DNA of 64,000 nucleotides from an uncultured Actinomycetes bacterium (GTDB taxonomy: Bacteria > Actinomycetota > Actinomycetes > S36-B12 > UBA10799). A program made the translations under genes and the position numbers. Where the stretch lies: assembly GCA_946803585.1 (NCBI GenBank), contig CAMPEQ010000006.1:62001-126000 (forward strand), in the 5' to 3' direction. The stretch's first letter is position 1. The number at the start of each line of letters is the position of its first letter. This document shows, piece by piece, positions 42,679 through 51,755 of the stretch. The notes below the pieces were generated by a model. The model saw only the letters and a program-made list of their open reading frames with translations. It was not told the DNA's origin and searched no databases.

Positions 42679-43713
42679 ATGGGTGACTCAGTTCGGCTGA
42701 TCGATCGATTTCCTCGCCTGGGCGCTGGTGAACTCCTCGCCGGATTCGTGCCCCCGCCCCACTTCGCTGCGGCTCGATTCGACACATACCTAGCCGATCC
42801 AGCGCAGCCCAGCCAGGCGCAAGCCCTCCATCGGATTGAGGAGTTCGCCGGGCAGGTAATTGCCAGTAAGCACAGCCGCGGTCGGCGGTTCCGTAAGAAG
42901 TCCGCAGCAGGACACAGCGGCATTTACCTCGATGGAGGGTTCGGGGTGGGCAAAACCCACCTCCTAGCTGCGCTGTGGTTCGCCACCGCATCGGCCGGAG
43001 ACCGGGCCTTCGGGACGTTCGTCGAATACACGAACCTGGTGGGGGCTTTGGGGTTTGATCAAACGGTCGCTGCGCTGAGTAGCTATTCCTTGGTGTGTAT
43101 CGATGAGTTTGAGCTAGACGATCCTGGGGACACCGTCCTCATGTCGAGTCTACTTACTCGCCTATCTGAAGCAGGAGTTCGGCTTGCGGCGACTTCAAAC
43201 ACACTCCCGGATCGGCTAGGCGAAGGTCGGTTTGCCGCCGATGACTTCCTCCGCGAGATTCAGGGTCTCGCCGCCAGGTTCGATGTCGTCCGAATCGATG
43301 GCCAGGACTACCGCCACCGCGGGCTACCTGTCGCTCCCGACCCCCTGTCGCAGGCTGAAGTTCTCGTTCGCGCCGAAGGTGTTGGGTCAGGTGGAAGCCT
43401 CGATGAGTTCGCTGAACTCATGGCTCACTTGCCGCAAGTCCACCCGTCTCGATATGGCGCCATGGTTCAGGGTCTGTCGCAGGTCTGCCTCACAGGTGTG
43501 GACACGCTGGACAACCAAGCAGACGCACTTCGACTGGTGGTGCTGGTCGACCGGATGTACGACCAGGACATCGCGGTCGCGGCCAGCGGAGTCGCCGTCG
43601 ACAAGGTGTTCAACGAGGCGATGCTCTCGGGTGGCTATCGCAAGAAGTACCGCCGAGCCATCAGTCGACTCGATGCGATGGCTGCCGCACGAGTCATCAC
43701 GGCCAGCCCTTAG
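42679..43713 (+). CDS. zapE: AFG1-like ATPase ZapE
   Basis: A 344-residue P-loop ATPase of the AFG1/ZapE family. The N-terminal FDTYLADPAQPSQAQAL is family-typical, Walker A is DGGFGVGKTHLLAALW (~90) and Walker B is LVCIDEFELDDPGDT (~138). The arginine-finger region LLTRLSEAGVRLAATSNTLP follows. In E. coli ZapE is linked to constriction by modulating the Z-ring; AFG1 in mitochondria handles respiratory-chain subunits. ATG 42679 follows hemE by 10 bases; AGGAG abuts it, so the actual ribosome site may be AGGG slightly further upstream. Confidence 0.88.
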   Translation: MGDSVRLIDRFPRLGAGELLAGFVPPPHFAAARFDTYLADPAQPSQAQALHRIEEFAGQVIASKHSRGRRFRKKSAAGHSGIYLDGGFGVGKTHLLAALWFATASAGDRAFGTFVEYTNLVGALGFDQTVAALSSYSLVCIDEFELDDPGDTVLMSSLLTRLSEAGVRLAATSNTLPDRLGEGRFAADDFLREIQGLAARFDVVRIDGQDYRHRGLPVAPDPLSQAEVLVRAEGVGSGGSLDEFAELMAHLPQVHPSRYGAMVQGLSQVCLTGVDTLDNQADALRLVVLVDRMYDQDIAVAASGVAVDKVFNEAMLSGGYRKKYRRAISRLDAMAAARVITASP

Positions 43714-43746
43714 ATCTTGTGCGGCCTCGCGACGAAGCGGCGTCCA

Positions 43747-45480
43747 CTAGCTGGGGAATGCTCGCTCGATGAGTAGATCGATATCGACGTTGGTGTCGAA
43801 CGCGCCGAAGGTTCGGCCAGCACCCTGGGGTCTAAATCGTGTTGCCATGAACGCATCTGCGATGGGTGTCGGAGCATGCTGCAGCAGAATCGCACCCTGG
43901 AGAATCAGCGCCATTTGTTCGGCTAGGCGGCGAGCTTGTGCCGCCATCGTTGTTGGATCTCCAGCGAGGGAGTTGAGAACGTCTGTCACTGCCGCGTCGA
44001 AGTTGGCATCGTTGCCACTTGCAGGGCCGATTTCTCCCAGCCAGGCATCGAGTGTTTCTGGTGATCGTGAGATCGCCCGGAGGAGGTCCAGCGCGTTGAC
44101 ATTTCCCGATCCTTCCCAGATCGAGTTCAGCGGCGATTCCCGATAGATCCTCGGAAGTCCCGATTCCTCGACGTACCCCACTCCACCGAGGCACTCCATC
44201 GCCTCGCCGACAACGACCGGCGTCCGTTTGCAGACGAAGTACTTGCTCATTGGTAGCGCGATTCGGCGCAGAGCCGCCTCAGATGCGGCGTCTGGTGACG
44301 GGACGGCCCCAACGGAGTGGTCAGTCGCTGCTGCCAGGCGTTGAGCGAGCCACGTCGCCGCCTCAACCTCGATTGCCAAGTCGGCGAGAACCTGCCGCAT
44401 TAGGGGTTGGTCAATGAGATCGGCACCGAACGCGGCCCTGTGACTTGTATGCCAGATTGCCTCGGACAGGGCCTTCCTCATCAGCGCAGTGGATCCAAGG
44501 ACGCAATCCAAGCGGGTCGCTGAGACCATCTCGACGATGGTGCGAACGCCCTTGCCCTCGTCACCCAATCGTTGTGCCCACGTGTTGCTGAACTCGATTT
44601 CGCTAGACGCATTTGAGCGATTGCCCAACTTGTCCTTGAGTCGCTGAATCTCAAAGACGTTTCGCGTTCCGTCGGGGAGTACGCGGGGGACGACAAAACA
44701 GGTGAGTCCGCCTTTGGCGTAGGCCAGGACCAAGAAGAGGTCACTCATCGGTGCGGAGCAGAACCACTTGTGTCCCTTGAGCGTGTAGGCACCCAGCTCG
44801 CCAGGAATCGGAACGGCATTTGTGGTGTTGGTCCGAACGTCGGAACCGCCCTGTTTCTCCGTCATCGACATACCTGCGACGAGGCCAGCCTTCGCACTAG
44901 GACTACGCAGGCCGAAATCATAGGTTGTCGAGGTAAGACCGGGGATCCATTGATCGCCGACAGTTGGGTCAACCCGCAGCGCGGGCACGGCCGCGTACGT
45001 CATGGACATCGGGCAACCATGGCCAGCTTCAGATTGATACCACGTCATGAAGCCAGCAGCGCGAATCTGGTGAGCGGCGGCATCGTCACTGGCCCAGGCA
45101 GCGCCGCCGAGCCCCGCGCTGATCGCCTCGTTCATAAGCTGGTGCCATGCAGGGTGGAACTCGACCTCGTCTACCCGGTTTCCGTACCGATCGTGGGTTC
45201 GCAGGACCGGTTTGTTGGTGTCGGCCTCGACGGCCCACTGTTGCACGGGCGGACTGCTCGCTAGTCGCCCCAACTTCGATAACTCGGGTAGGTGCGCTTC
45301 GCCGCTGGTGCCAGCAAATGCGGCGAAGGAGTCGACAAGTGGGGTGTCAGATGCGAAGACGTCGTAGTCCACTAGTGGGGGAGGCTGATTCGTCACCGAA
45401 TGAGTCGCACCTTCGGGCCGACGAAGTTGCGGGCCAGTCGAGATGCTCGGTGCGCTGTCATCAGGTGACGTCATACCCAT
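43747..45480 (-). CDS. Acyl-CoA dehydrogenase, AidB-type
   Basis: A ~577-residue flavoprotein of the acyl-CoA dehydrogenase superfamily, closest by eye to AidB. It has the TNQPPPLVDYDVF N-terminus, RTHDRYGNRVDEVEFHPAWH, MTEKQGGSDVRTNTT (FAD/substrate loop), LKGHKWFCSAPMSDLFLVL, and CLGGVGYVEESGLPRIYRE near the C-terminus. E. coli AidB binds DNA and is induced by alkylation; true acyl-CoA activity here is unproven. The frame opens at ATG 45540, overlapping the ABC permease stop; ATG 45480 or 45474 are nearer the family start, all without a clear ribosome site. Confidence 0.87.
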   Translation of the reverse strand: MGMTSPDDSAPSISTGPQLRRPEGATHSVTNQPPPLVDYDVFASDTPLVDSFAAFAGTSGEAHLPELSKLGRLASSPPVQQWAVEADTNKPVLRTHDRYGNRVDEVEFHPAWHQLMNEAISAGLGGAAWASDDAAAHQIRAAGFMTWYQSEAGHGCPMSMTYAAVPALRVDPTVGDQWIPGLTSTTYDFGLRSPSAKAGLVAGMSMTEKQGGSDVRTNTTNAVPIPGELGAYTLKGHKWFCSAPMSDLFLVLAYAKGGLTCFVVPRVLPDGTRNVFEIQRLKDKLGNRSNASSEIEFSNTWAQRLGDEGKGVRTIVEMVSATRLDCVLGSTALMRKALSEAIWHTSHRAAFGADLIDQPLMRQVLADLAIEVEAATWLAQRLAAATDHSVGAVPSPDAASEAALRRIALPMSKYFVCKRTPVVVGEAMECLGGVGYVEESGLPRIYRESPLNSIWEGSGNVNALDLLRAISRSPETLDAWLGEIGPASGNDANFDAAVTDVLNSLAGDPTTMAAQARRLAEQMALILQGAILLQHAPTPIADAFMATRFRPQGAGRTFGAFDTNVDIDLLIERAFPS

Positions 45481-45529
45481 ACCGTATTGCCGCTGTCTCG
45501 TATTCGAAAGGGAGGGAGCCCAATATTCG

Positions 45530-47185
45530 CTAGAGGACATCTCGGCGACGGAAGCCGACGAAACTGACGACCAGTAGCGCAGTAGCGATGAGAGAGATCG
45601 CGATGAGGCCGCCGAAGTCCGGGTCGGAGGACTTGAGGTTCGGGATGTGCCACAGCGGGCTGATCCCCAGTGCCCAGTCAGGCAGGTTGAATGAGGGGCC
45701 CAGCAGAGTCAGGCCGAATGTGGCAACTACGCCAAACCATGCGATGAGCCGGACTTTCGGTTTGGCTCCGATGGCAGCGAGGCTAACCCCGACGAGTAGC
45801 CAAAGTGCAGGGATGGCCACTAATCCTTGCAGTAAAAGCGCTCCAACGGTGACGGAATCGTTCGCTGGGGCCGCGACGAGACTCATCGCAAACACCGCTG
45901 CCATGACTGCCACCGCTGAGCCGACCAGTGCCACCACGACGTTGCTCGCGAGGTACTTGAATCGAGTGAGTGAACCCGCCAGTAGTGGCTCCACTCGGAA
46001 GGCTACTTCCTCGCTATAGACGCGGTTTGCGATCCCGATTCCGTAGAGCGCAGCAATGATGACCACCAAGTTGATCAGAGTGATGAGTAGTCCGAACGAC
46101 AGTTCGCTCTTGGTGGTTGCTCCTGCGGCAAGTACGTGGGCAACTGCGGGGTTGGTCTCGACAACTTCGATCATCGTTGTCGACAGTGATCCGAAAACTG
46201 CACCGATGATGGTGAGGCCGATTGTCCAAGTGATGACTGCACTCCGGTTCAGCCTGATCGCGAGGCCCCAAATGCTCGCAACCAATCGACCCCGGCCGGG
46301 GCCGGGCCGGGAGGCAATCAGACCTTGGCCGAAGTCCCGGATATTCTGCAACCGAAATCCGATTGCGACGAGCGCCAACGCCAGAGCCAGACATGCCAGT
46401 AGTGGCCACCAGTTGTTTGCTGTGCTCGGGGCGACTTGCTCGGTCCATCCGAGGGGGGAGAGCCACACCGCCCAGCCATCAGGATCGGCGGTGTCGACGT
46501 AGCCGCGGATCAGGTAACAAGCGCCAAGCGTGCCGATCGCCATCGATCCAGCGGCCCGGGAATCCGAGCCCAATTGCGCGGTTACGGCGGCGACGCCAGC
46601 AAACATCAAACCAGCGGCTGTGAAGGTTGCCCCCAGGCTGATCGATGCGACTACTCCACCGCCAAAAGCGATCGTGAGCAGCGCCGCGAGTCCGCCTGCA
46701 GCAAACGAGGCGATGGTCGCCATGGCGACGGCAACAGCAAGTCTGGTCGATCGTCCCACGACACCCGATGCGATCAGCTCGGCCTGACCGGAATCCTCGT
46801 TAGCGCGGCTGTTGCGCGTGACAATGAGAATCGCCATCAAGCCGGCGAACAACCCTCCTAGAGCCTGGGAGCGCCACGCGGTGAAACCGTCCACGGTGCT
46901 GAGGTCGCGAGCCGGCCCAAAGACCAGATTGAGCGCGGGGTTGGCTCCGACTGATTGGATGAACTGCGCTTGCGTCGCGGGATCACCGAACAGGATGTTG
47001 TACGCCAGAATTGAGGAGATCGACAAGACGGTGATTCCTACCACCCAGGGAGCGATCAGCCTCGCGTCCTGGTGCATCGATGCGACGAGCAGTGGGCGTA
47101 GGCCCGCTGTCGTGCGGCTCGATCCCTCCGTGCGATTGGCAACGTCGCCGGGGTCGGAGGTGCGCAGTTCGCTCGTTGCGCTCAT
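45530..47185 (-). CDS. ABC-2 type exporter permease
   Basis: A 551-residue membrane protein with about twelve hydrophobic segments in two halves, of the ABC-2 exporter type often annotated as a polyketide or antibiotic exporter. Examples are the segments near residues 45-65 (WVVGITVLSISSILAYNILF) and 320-340 (VITWTIGLTIIGAVFGSL). The N-terminal ~35 residues are cytoplasmic. Its ATG overlaps the stop of the ATPase gene by 4 bases, so the two form one transporter. The substrate is unknown. The ATPase precedes it and the AidB-like gene follows on the same strand. Confidence 0.85.
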   Translation of the reverse strand: MSATSELRTSDPGDVANRTEGSSRTTAGLRPLLVASMHQDARLIAPWVVGITVLSISSILAYNILFGDPATQAQFIQSVGANPALNLVFGPARDLSTVDGFTAWRSQALGGLFAGLMAILIVTRNSRANEDSGQAELIASGVVGRSTRLAVAVAMATIASFAAGGLAALLTIAFGGGVVASISLGATFTAAGLMFAGVAAVTAQLGSDSRAAGSMAIGTLGACYLIRGYVDTADPDGWAVWLSPLGWTEQVAPSTANNWWPLLACLALALALVAIGFRLQNIRDFGQGLIASRPGPGRGRLVASIWGLAIRLNRSAVITWTIGLTIIGAVFGSLSTTMIEVVETNPAVAHVLAAGATTKSELSFGLLITLINLVVIIAALYGIGIANRVYSEEVAFRVEPLLAGSLTRFKYLASNVVVALVGSAVAVMAAVFAMSLVAAPANDSVTVGALLLQGLVAIPALWLLVGVSLAAIGAKPKVRLIAWFGVVATFGLTLLGPSFNLPDWALGISPLWHIPNLKSSDPDFGGLIAISLIATALLVVSFVGFRRRDVL

Positions 47186-48087
47186 GGCGCATCGTCGGTA
47201 GTGGTGCTATCCCCGTAGTGCCGTAGAAACAGCGCTTCTAGGGAGGGAGGCGCGACTGACATCGACGTGATGTCAAGGCGGGCGAGCTCAGTCATGACCT
47301 CCCCGACATGATCGGCATCCACGTTTAGAGAGAGTCGGTCGCCATCGACCCGCAGATCATGGACACCGGGTAGTCGGTCCAAGTCAGTGGCGGATTGCGC
47401 GACAACGGCGGTGATCGCGGTTCGCGCGTGTGATCTCATCTGTTCCAGGGTGCCGGTCTCGACTATTCGACCATCTCGGATGATGCAGATGCGATCGGCC
47501 AAGGCCTCGACTTCGCTCATGATGTGGCTTGACAGGAGGATACTGCGACCGCGTTCCTTTTCCTTCGCGATCTCCTCTTGAAATACCATCTCCATGAGCG
47601 GATCGAGCCCAGAGGTTGGTTCGTCCAAGATGAGCAGTTCGACATCAGATGCCAGTGCAGCAACGATGGCGACCTTCTGTCGGTTGCCTTTGGAGTAGGT
47701 ACGGCCACGTTTGCGGGGATCGAGTTCGAAGCGTTCCAGGAGTTCGGTGCGGCGGTCTTCATCGAGGCCGCCGCGAAGGTTCCCAAGCAGGTCGATTGCT
47801 TCGCCTCCGGTCATACCCGGCCAGAGGCTGACATCGCCCGGGACGTAAGCCAGCCGGCGGTGTAGCGCAACGACGTCGCGCCACGGGTCTCCGCCGAGCA
47901 ACTCGACATCGCCAGCGTCAGCGCGCAATAGGCCGAGCAAAACCCGGATCGTGGTTGACTTCCCAGCGCCGTTGGGGCCCATAAAGCCTAGGACCTCACC
48001 CCGCGCTAGCGTCAGATCCAATCCGTCAAGCGCTCTGAACTTGCCGAAGGACTTGACGAGACCGTCGGTTCTTATTACCTGATCCAC
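47182..48087 (-). CDS. ABC transporter ATP-binding protein
   Basis: A 301-residue ABC-2 exporter ATPase. Walker A is GFMGPNGAGKSTTIRVLLGL (~35). The Q-loop region has YVPGDVSLWPGMTG, the signature appears as YSKGNRQKVAIVAAL (KGNRQ rather than LSGGQ, usual in this subgroup) and Walker B is LLILDEPTSGLDPL. The C-terminal ~80 residues are the DUF4162-like domain. GTG 48087 is chosen because AGG lies 7 bases upstream and the family N-terminus (DQVIRTDGLVKSFG) begins there; the frame opens to 48147. Confidence 0.92.
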   Translation of the reverse strand: MDQVIRTDGLVKSFGKFRALDGLDLTLARGEVLGFMGPNGAGKSTTIRVLLGLLRADAGDVELLGGDPWRDVVALHRRLAYVPGDVSLWPGMTGGEAIDLLGNLRGGLDEDRRTELLERFELDPRKRGRTYSKGNRQKVAIVAALASDVELLILDEPTSGLDPLMEMVFQEEIAKEKERGRSILLSSHIMSEVEALADRICIIRDGRIVETGTLEQMRSHARTAITAVVAQSATDLDRLPGVHDLRVDGDRLSLNVDADHVGEVMTELARLDITSMSVAPPSLEALFLRHYGDSTTTDDAP

Positions 48088-48179
48088 TGTTGCACCTGAC
48101 CTCCCTATGGCTACCGCAACACTAATGAGGTCGGGAGTGGAAGTCACGGACTGTCAGGCCAGCGTGCGAGGCTCTCCCC

Positions 48180-49415
48180 ATGACCGCCGACCAGCTTCGT
48201 CGCGATGACGGACTCCCAGTCTTGGGTAGTGATGATGCTGGCTGCAATGTCCTACACGTTGACATGGACGCGTTCTTTGCAGAGGTGGAGCTTCGGGATC
48301 AGCCGGAGTTGCGCGGTCGCCCAGTCATTATTGGTCGGGCAAACGGTCGAGGCGTCGTGACGTCGGCGACGTACGAGGCGCGGGCTCACGGTGTGCATTC
48401 CGCTATGCCGATGGGGCGCGCCCTGCGGGCAAGCCCCAATGCCGTCGTGATTGAGCCGTCGATGGGTAAGTACAGCGAAGCAAGTGCACAGATGATGCAG
48501 ATTTTTCGCAGCGTCTCAGCGCGCGTCGAGCAGGTTTCGATTGACGAGGCCTTCGTCGATGTCACAGGCGCGGTCCGCTTGTTGGGCAGCCCGGCGGCGA
48601 TTGCAGGCCTTATTCGTCAACGGGCGAAGTCGGAGCTAGATCTTCCTTGTTCGGTCGGGGTAGCTGCAGTGACCATGGTTGCGAAGATCGCCTCGACGTT
48701 GGCAAAACCGGACGGACTGCTTGTCGTTCCGCGTGCTCAGACGGTGGAGTTTCTGCACTCCTTGCGGGTTGAACGGCTCTGGGGAGTAGGTGGGGCGACG
48801 GGTAAGGCGTTGGCAGCGATCGGCGTCTACAAGGTGGCTGACCTTGCGGAGCTGTCATCGGCCATTTTGACAAACGCGGTCGGGAAGGCGAGCGCGCAAA
48901 AGTTGCGGGCACTCGCGGCCGGTGAGGAAATCCGCGGACTAGCTGTCGATTCGGTCGAGAAGTCGATCGGTTCGGAGCGAACATTCGACTCCGACCTCAC
49001 CGACCCCGCTGAGCTTCGGCTGCAACTGCGACGCGAGGTTGAGGTAGTAAGTCGGCGGTTGCGTCGGGCCGAGCTGTTAGCGCAGGGTGTCAGCGTCAAA
49101 GTTCGTTTTGCAGACTTCCGGACAGTTGAACGGTCGTACACGTTTGGCAGTCCGAGTGATTCCTCAGGTGTGGTGTTTGACGCGGCTCAGCGATTGCTCG
49201 CCGCGATGGCGAAGCCGGGAGTGTCGGTTCGCCTCGTTGGCGTTCGCGTTACAAAGCTGATTGCGACTGAGTCCGCCGGACACCAGTTGACTCTCGATCA
49301 GCCGACCGAGTCGCTTTCTGCAGCGGAGAAGGCAATGGATGAGGTAATCGATCGGTTTGGGTCTGCCGCGGTAGCCCGGGGAAGCCTGCTAGGCCGAAAG
49401 GATAGAAATGTGTAA
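48180..49415 (+). CDS. dinB: DNA polymerase IV
   Basis: DinB, 411 residues, a Y-family translesion polymerase. The palm motifs are VLHVDMDAFFAEVELRDQP (Asp ligands, ~28) and QVSIDEAFVDVTG (~118). The helix-hairpin-helix region VERLWGVGGATGKALAAIGV and a little-finger domain (~240-350) follow. The C-terminus LGRKDRNV is not an obvious clamp-binding motif. It is divergent from the ABC transporter; no actinobacterial SOS box (GAAC-N4-GTTC) is seen in the 92 bases between the two start codons. Confidence 0.94.
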   Translation: MTADQLRRDDGLPVLGSDDAGCNVLHVDMDAFFAEVELRDQPELRGRPVIIGRANGRGVVTSATYEARAHGVHSAMPMGRALRASPNAVVIEPSMGKYSEASAQMMQIFRSVSARVEQVSIDEAFVDVTGAVRLLGSPAAIAGLIRQRAKSELDLPCSVGVAAVTMVAKIASTLAKPDGLLVVPRAQTVEFLHSLRVERLWGVGGATGKALAAIGVYKVADLAELSSAILTNAVGKASAQKLRALAAGEEIRGLAVDSVEKSIGSERTFDSDLTDPAELRLQLRREVEVVSRRLRRAELLAQGVSVKVRFADFRTVERSYTFGSPSDSSGVVFDAAQRLLAAMAKPGVSVRLVGVRVTKLIATESAGHQLTLDQPTESLSAAEKAMDEVIDRFGSAAVARGSLLGRKDRNV

Positions 49416-49434
49416 CGAACGGCTCTCTACGACT

Positions 49435-49462
49435 TTGCAGATTGGCATCAGATGCTTATGCT
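49435..49462 (+). promoter_or_regulatory. Candidate promoter upstream of the DUF3040 gene
   Basis: TTGCAG (49435-49440) and TATGCT (49457-49462) are 16 bases apart, a fair match to vegetative actinobacterial promoters, in the 232-base gap between dinB and the DUF3040 gene. The predicted start of transcription would leave a leader of about 180 bases that contains a hairpin. Confidence 0.4.
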
Positions 49463-49555
49463 ATGAACAGGTCGGTAAGGTGGCGGCTAGAGTCTCATTT
49501 CTTGGACCACTTGGTAGTGAGAACTAGCAAGGTTCTAGAGTTGAACCCAAAGCCA

Positions 49556-49581
49556 CTCTGTGCTGAGCGATCAGCGCAGAG
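49556..49581 (+). other. Leader hairpin upstream of the DUF3040 gene
   Basis: CTCTGTGCTGA (49556-49566) and TCAGCGCAGAG (49571-49581) pair over 11 positions (one G-U) around a GCGA loop, a GNRA-type tetraloop. It lies 66 bases before the DUF3040 start. No U-run follows, so it is not a typical terminator. Function unknown. Confidence 0.4.
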
Positions 49582-49647
49582 CCGACAGTCAGTGACCCGG
49601 TAAGTGTTGTGATGAAGAGTCACATAACGATGAGGGGGTGAGCGCCC

Positions 49648-50067
49648 GTGCCGCTTTCGGAGCATGAGCAGCGCCTACTAGAGCAAATGGAGCGCGCCCT
49701 CCACCAAGAGGACCCGAAGCTCGCGACCACGATGCGACAGGGTTCGGATCGCACGATCAACGGCCGCCAAGTACTACTTGGGTCGATCGGTGTTGTCATT
49801 GGCCTCGCCGGCCTCCTCGGTGGCGTGATGACGAATCTCGTGGTTCTTGGCGCGGTTGGATTCCTCTTCATGCTCGGTGGGACGCTCTTTATTGGGGCCG
49901 CTTTCCGTGAGCCCTCGAAGCCGGTGTCGGCCGATAGCGCCGCAGACGGTGGGGGAGTATCAGCGTCCTCTAAGCCCAAGAGTCAGAGTAAGGCGAAGGG
50001 CTCGAGTGGGTTCATGTCAAAGGTGGAAGATCGCTGGCGTAAGCGTCGCGAATCTGACGGATTCTAG
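49648..50067 (+). CDS. DUF3040 family membrane protein
   Basis: A 139-residue protein of the actinobacterial DUF3040 family. MPLSEHEQRLLEQMERALHQ is the diagnostic N-terminus, followed by two membrane segments at ~45-90 (LLGSIGVVIGLAGLLGGVM; LVVLGAVGFLFMLGGTLFIG). The tail is Ser/Lys-rich and cytoplasmic, ending in a basic KVEDRWRKRR stretch. DUF3040 genes commonly lie just upstream of the dcw cluster, as here. Function unknown. The patatin gene begins 6 bases after its stop. Confidence 0.88.
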   Translation: MPLSEHEQRLLEQMERALHQEDPKLATTMRQGSDRTINGRQVLLGSIGVVIGLAGLLGGVMTNLVVLGAVGFLFMLGGTLFIGAAFREPSKPVSADSAADGGGVSASSKPKSQSKAKGSSGFMSKVEDRWRKRRESDGF

Positions 50068-50073
50068 CCACTG

Positions 50074-50958
50074 GTGAGCCCGATTCCGCTGAGTGCGGAG
50101 TTGCCGGGACCGGTCGCTTACGTTCTTGCAGGTGGGGCCTCCTACGGCGCCGTACAGGTCGGACAGCTGCGGGCGCTCGCAAAGACTGACCTTCAGCCCG
50201 ATTTTATTGTTGGAACCTCGGTAGGTTCCCTTAACGGCGCCGTCGTTGCTGACGATCCGAGTGTCGCCTCCGACCGATTGGCCGCATTGTGGTCCACGGT
50301 CACTCGGGAAGACATCTTCGGAAAGAACCTCCCCACTGCAGTCCGTGTGGCCTCTCGCAAACCAGCAGCGATCGACAACAACCACTTGCGCAGCTTCATC
50401 CACCGCGCGGTTGTCGCTCGGGACTTCGGGGAGTTGGCGATACCCCATACGAGTGTCGCGACAGATTTCGATACCGGTGAGGCAGTCTCACTGAGATCAG
50501 GAGATCTGACTTCGGCGTTACTGGCCAGCGCGGCCATCCCCGCGATCTTCCCAGTCGTTGAGCGCGAAGGGCGTCGGCTCGTAGATGGAGGGGTTGTGGC
50601 AAACGTACCCATTCGTATCGCTGCCGCCCAGGGCGCTAAGACCATCGTCGTGCTTGACTGCGGATTCACGGTAATCGCGCCAGATCGCGAGGACTCCCTG
50701 CGATCGGCGATGTTGCGAACCCTAGCGATCATGGCTGCCCAGCAGGTTCGACGAGACCTCGAGGCTGTCGCAGACCGCACCGTGCTCTACCTTCCCGGTC
50801 CTTGGCCGATTGGATCTCGTCCGGACGACTTCCGCAGAAGCCAAGAGTTGGCCGAGGCGTCCTACGAGTTGTCCTTGCGTTGGCTCAAAGGACTGCGTGT
50901 CTCTGGAGTGGGAAGGTATGGCGCCGCCCCCTCAGATGCGTTAGCCAAGGGCATCTAG
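50074..50958 (+). CDS. Patatin-like phospholipase family protein
   Basis: A 294-residue patatin-fold hydrolase. The oxyanion loop is GGASYGAVQVGQL (~21), the nucleophile elbow is GTSVGSLNG (GxSxG, ~52) and the catalytic Asp is in RLVDGGVVANVPI (DGG, ~173), so the Ser-Asp dyad is intact. No signal peptide or membrane helix is seen, so it is likely cytoplasmic and acts on phospholipids or acylglycerols. It begins with GTG 6 bases after the DUF3040 gene. No CBASS cyclase or other defence gene is near, so a housekeeping role is more likely. Confidence 0.88.
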   Translation: MSPIPLSAELPGPVAYVLAGGASYGAVQVGQLRALAKTDLQPDFIVGTSVGSLNGAVVADDPSVASDRLAALWSTVTREDIFGKNLPTAVRVASRKPAAIDNNHLRSFIHRAVVARDFGELAIPHTSVATDFDTGEAVSLRSGDLTSALLASAAIPAIFPVVEREGRRLVDGGVVANVPIRIAAAQGAKTIVVLDCGFTVIAPDREDSLRSAMLRTLAIMAAQQVRRDLEAVADRTVLYLPGPWPIGSRPDDFRRSQELAEASYELSLRWLKGLRVSGVGRYGAAPSDALAKGI

Positions 50959-51090
50959 TCAAGCCGACCGACCGTCCGCTCCGCGGTAAGTCGTAAGCTA
51001 GCGGGGACTACAACCCGTCACTTGTTCTGAGATTTCGAGCGCCCTACTGAAGCGCGTTCGAGTGATTCTCCCTGATGAAAGGCGTCATCC

Positions 51091-51624
51091 ATGGCAGTTC
51101 ACCCCGCGCAACTCGGCCGCTTCTTCGAAGACTTCGAGGTGGGAGACGTCTACCAGCATCCGTTTGGCCGCACGATTTCTGAGGCTGACTCGACCTGGTT
51201 CACCCTATTGACCTGTAATACAAACCAGAACCACTTCAACGCTCACCTCGCTGCATCCAATCCGATCACTGATGGAAAGATCATCGTCAATAGTGGATTG
51301 ACGGTTGCGCTGGTGCTAGGTCTGTCCGTCATCGATATGTCACAGAACGCGGTTGCAAACCTTGGCTGGACGGACATCAAGTTGACCTTCCCGGTCTACA
51401 TCGGCGACACCATCTACGCGGAGTCGATTTGCATTGACAAGCGGGAATCGGCGAAGCGCCCATTCGCTGGCATTGTCACCATGATTACGCGTGGATTGAA
51501 TCAAAACGGTGACCAGATCGTGTCGTGGAAGCGGACTGTAATGGTCCCCAAAGCGGATTCCGGTATCGGCAAGGACTACTTCCCGGCAGCTAAGGGTGGC
51601 CCGTTGGAGCTTCCAGCCGACTAA
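51091..51624 (+). CDS. MaoC family hotdog-fold dehydratase-like protein
   Basis: A 177-residue hotdog-fold protein of the MaoC/acyl dehydratase family. FEDFEVGDVYQHPFGRTI opens the fold, and the active-site region reads TLLTCNTNQNHFNAHLA. In R-specific enoyl-CoA hydratases this segment is GDxNPxH, so the catalytic Asp is Asn here while the His is kept. A similar NT-x3-HF pattern occurs in mesaconyl-CoA hydratase-like members as I recall. The KRTVMVPKADSG C-terminus is normal. It is followed by a terminator and then the dcw cluster. Substrate unknown. Confidence 0.82.
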   Translation: MAVHPAQLGRFFEDFEVGDVYQHPFGRTISEADSTWFTLLTCNTNQNHFNAHLAASNPITDGKIIVNSGLTVALVLGLSVIDMSQNAVANLGWTDIKLTFPVYIGDTIYAESICIDKRESAKRPFAGIVTMITRGLNQNGDQIVSWKRTVMVPKADSGIGKDYFPAAKGGPLELPAD

Positions 51625-51661
51625 CTTTCGCAGTGCGGCCGAGTGATTCGGCCAGTCGATT

Positions 51662-51705
51662 GGCGCCATCGAACTCCCACGTATGTGAGGTTCGGTGGCG
51701 CTTTT
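51662..51705 (+). terminator. Rho-independent terminator after the MaoC-like gene
   Basis: GGCGCCATCGAACTC (from 51662) pairs with GAGGTTCGGTGGCGC (to 51701) with one G-U type mismatch and one bulge, and the stem is followed by TTTT (51702-51705). It separates the MaoC-like gene from the mraZ promoter. Confidence 0.75.
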
Positions 51706-51755
51706 CGTTGTCCTGGGGCAGGGATGACAGCTCCGCAGCCAGGAGGGGGTTGGAT

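Noticed and set aside
43747-48087. ABC exporter plus AidB-like gene as a new resistance or biosynthetic system
   Set aside because: No biosynthetic or regulator genes accompany them; both families are common core genes and the overlap may only reflect compact coding.
49520-49536. AGAAC-N7-GTTCT as a LexA box after dinB
   Set aside because: The actinobacterial SOS box has a 4-base spacer (GAAC-N4-GTTC); here it is 7, and it lies downstream of dinB.
50074-50958. Patatin as a CBASS-type defence effector
   Set aside because: No cyclic-nucleotide synthase or other defence gene is near; the DUF3040 neighbourhood is housekeeping.
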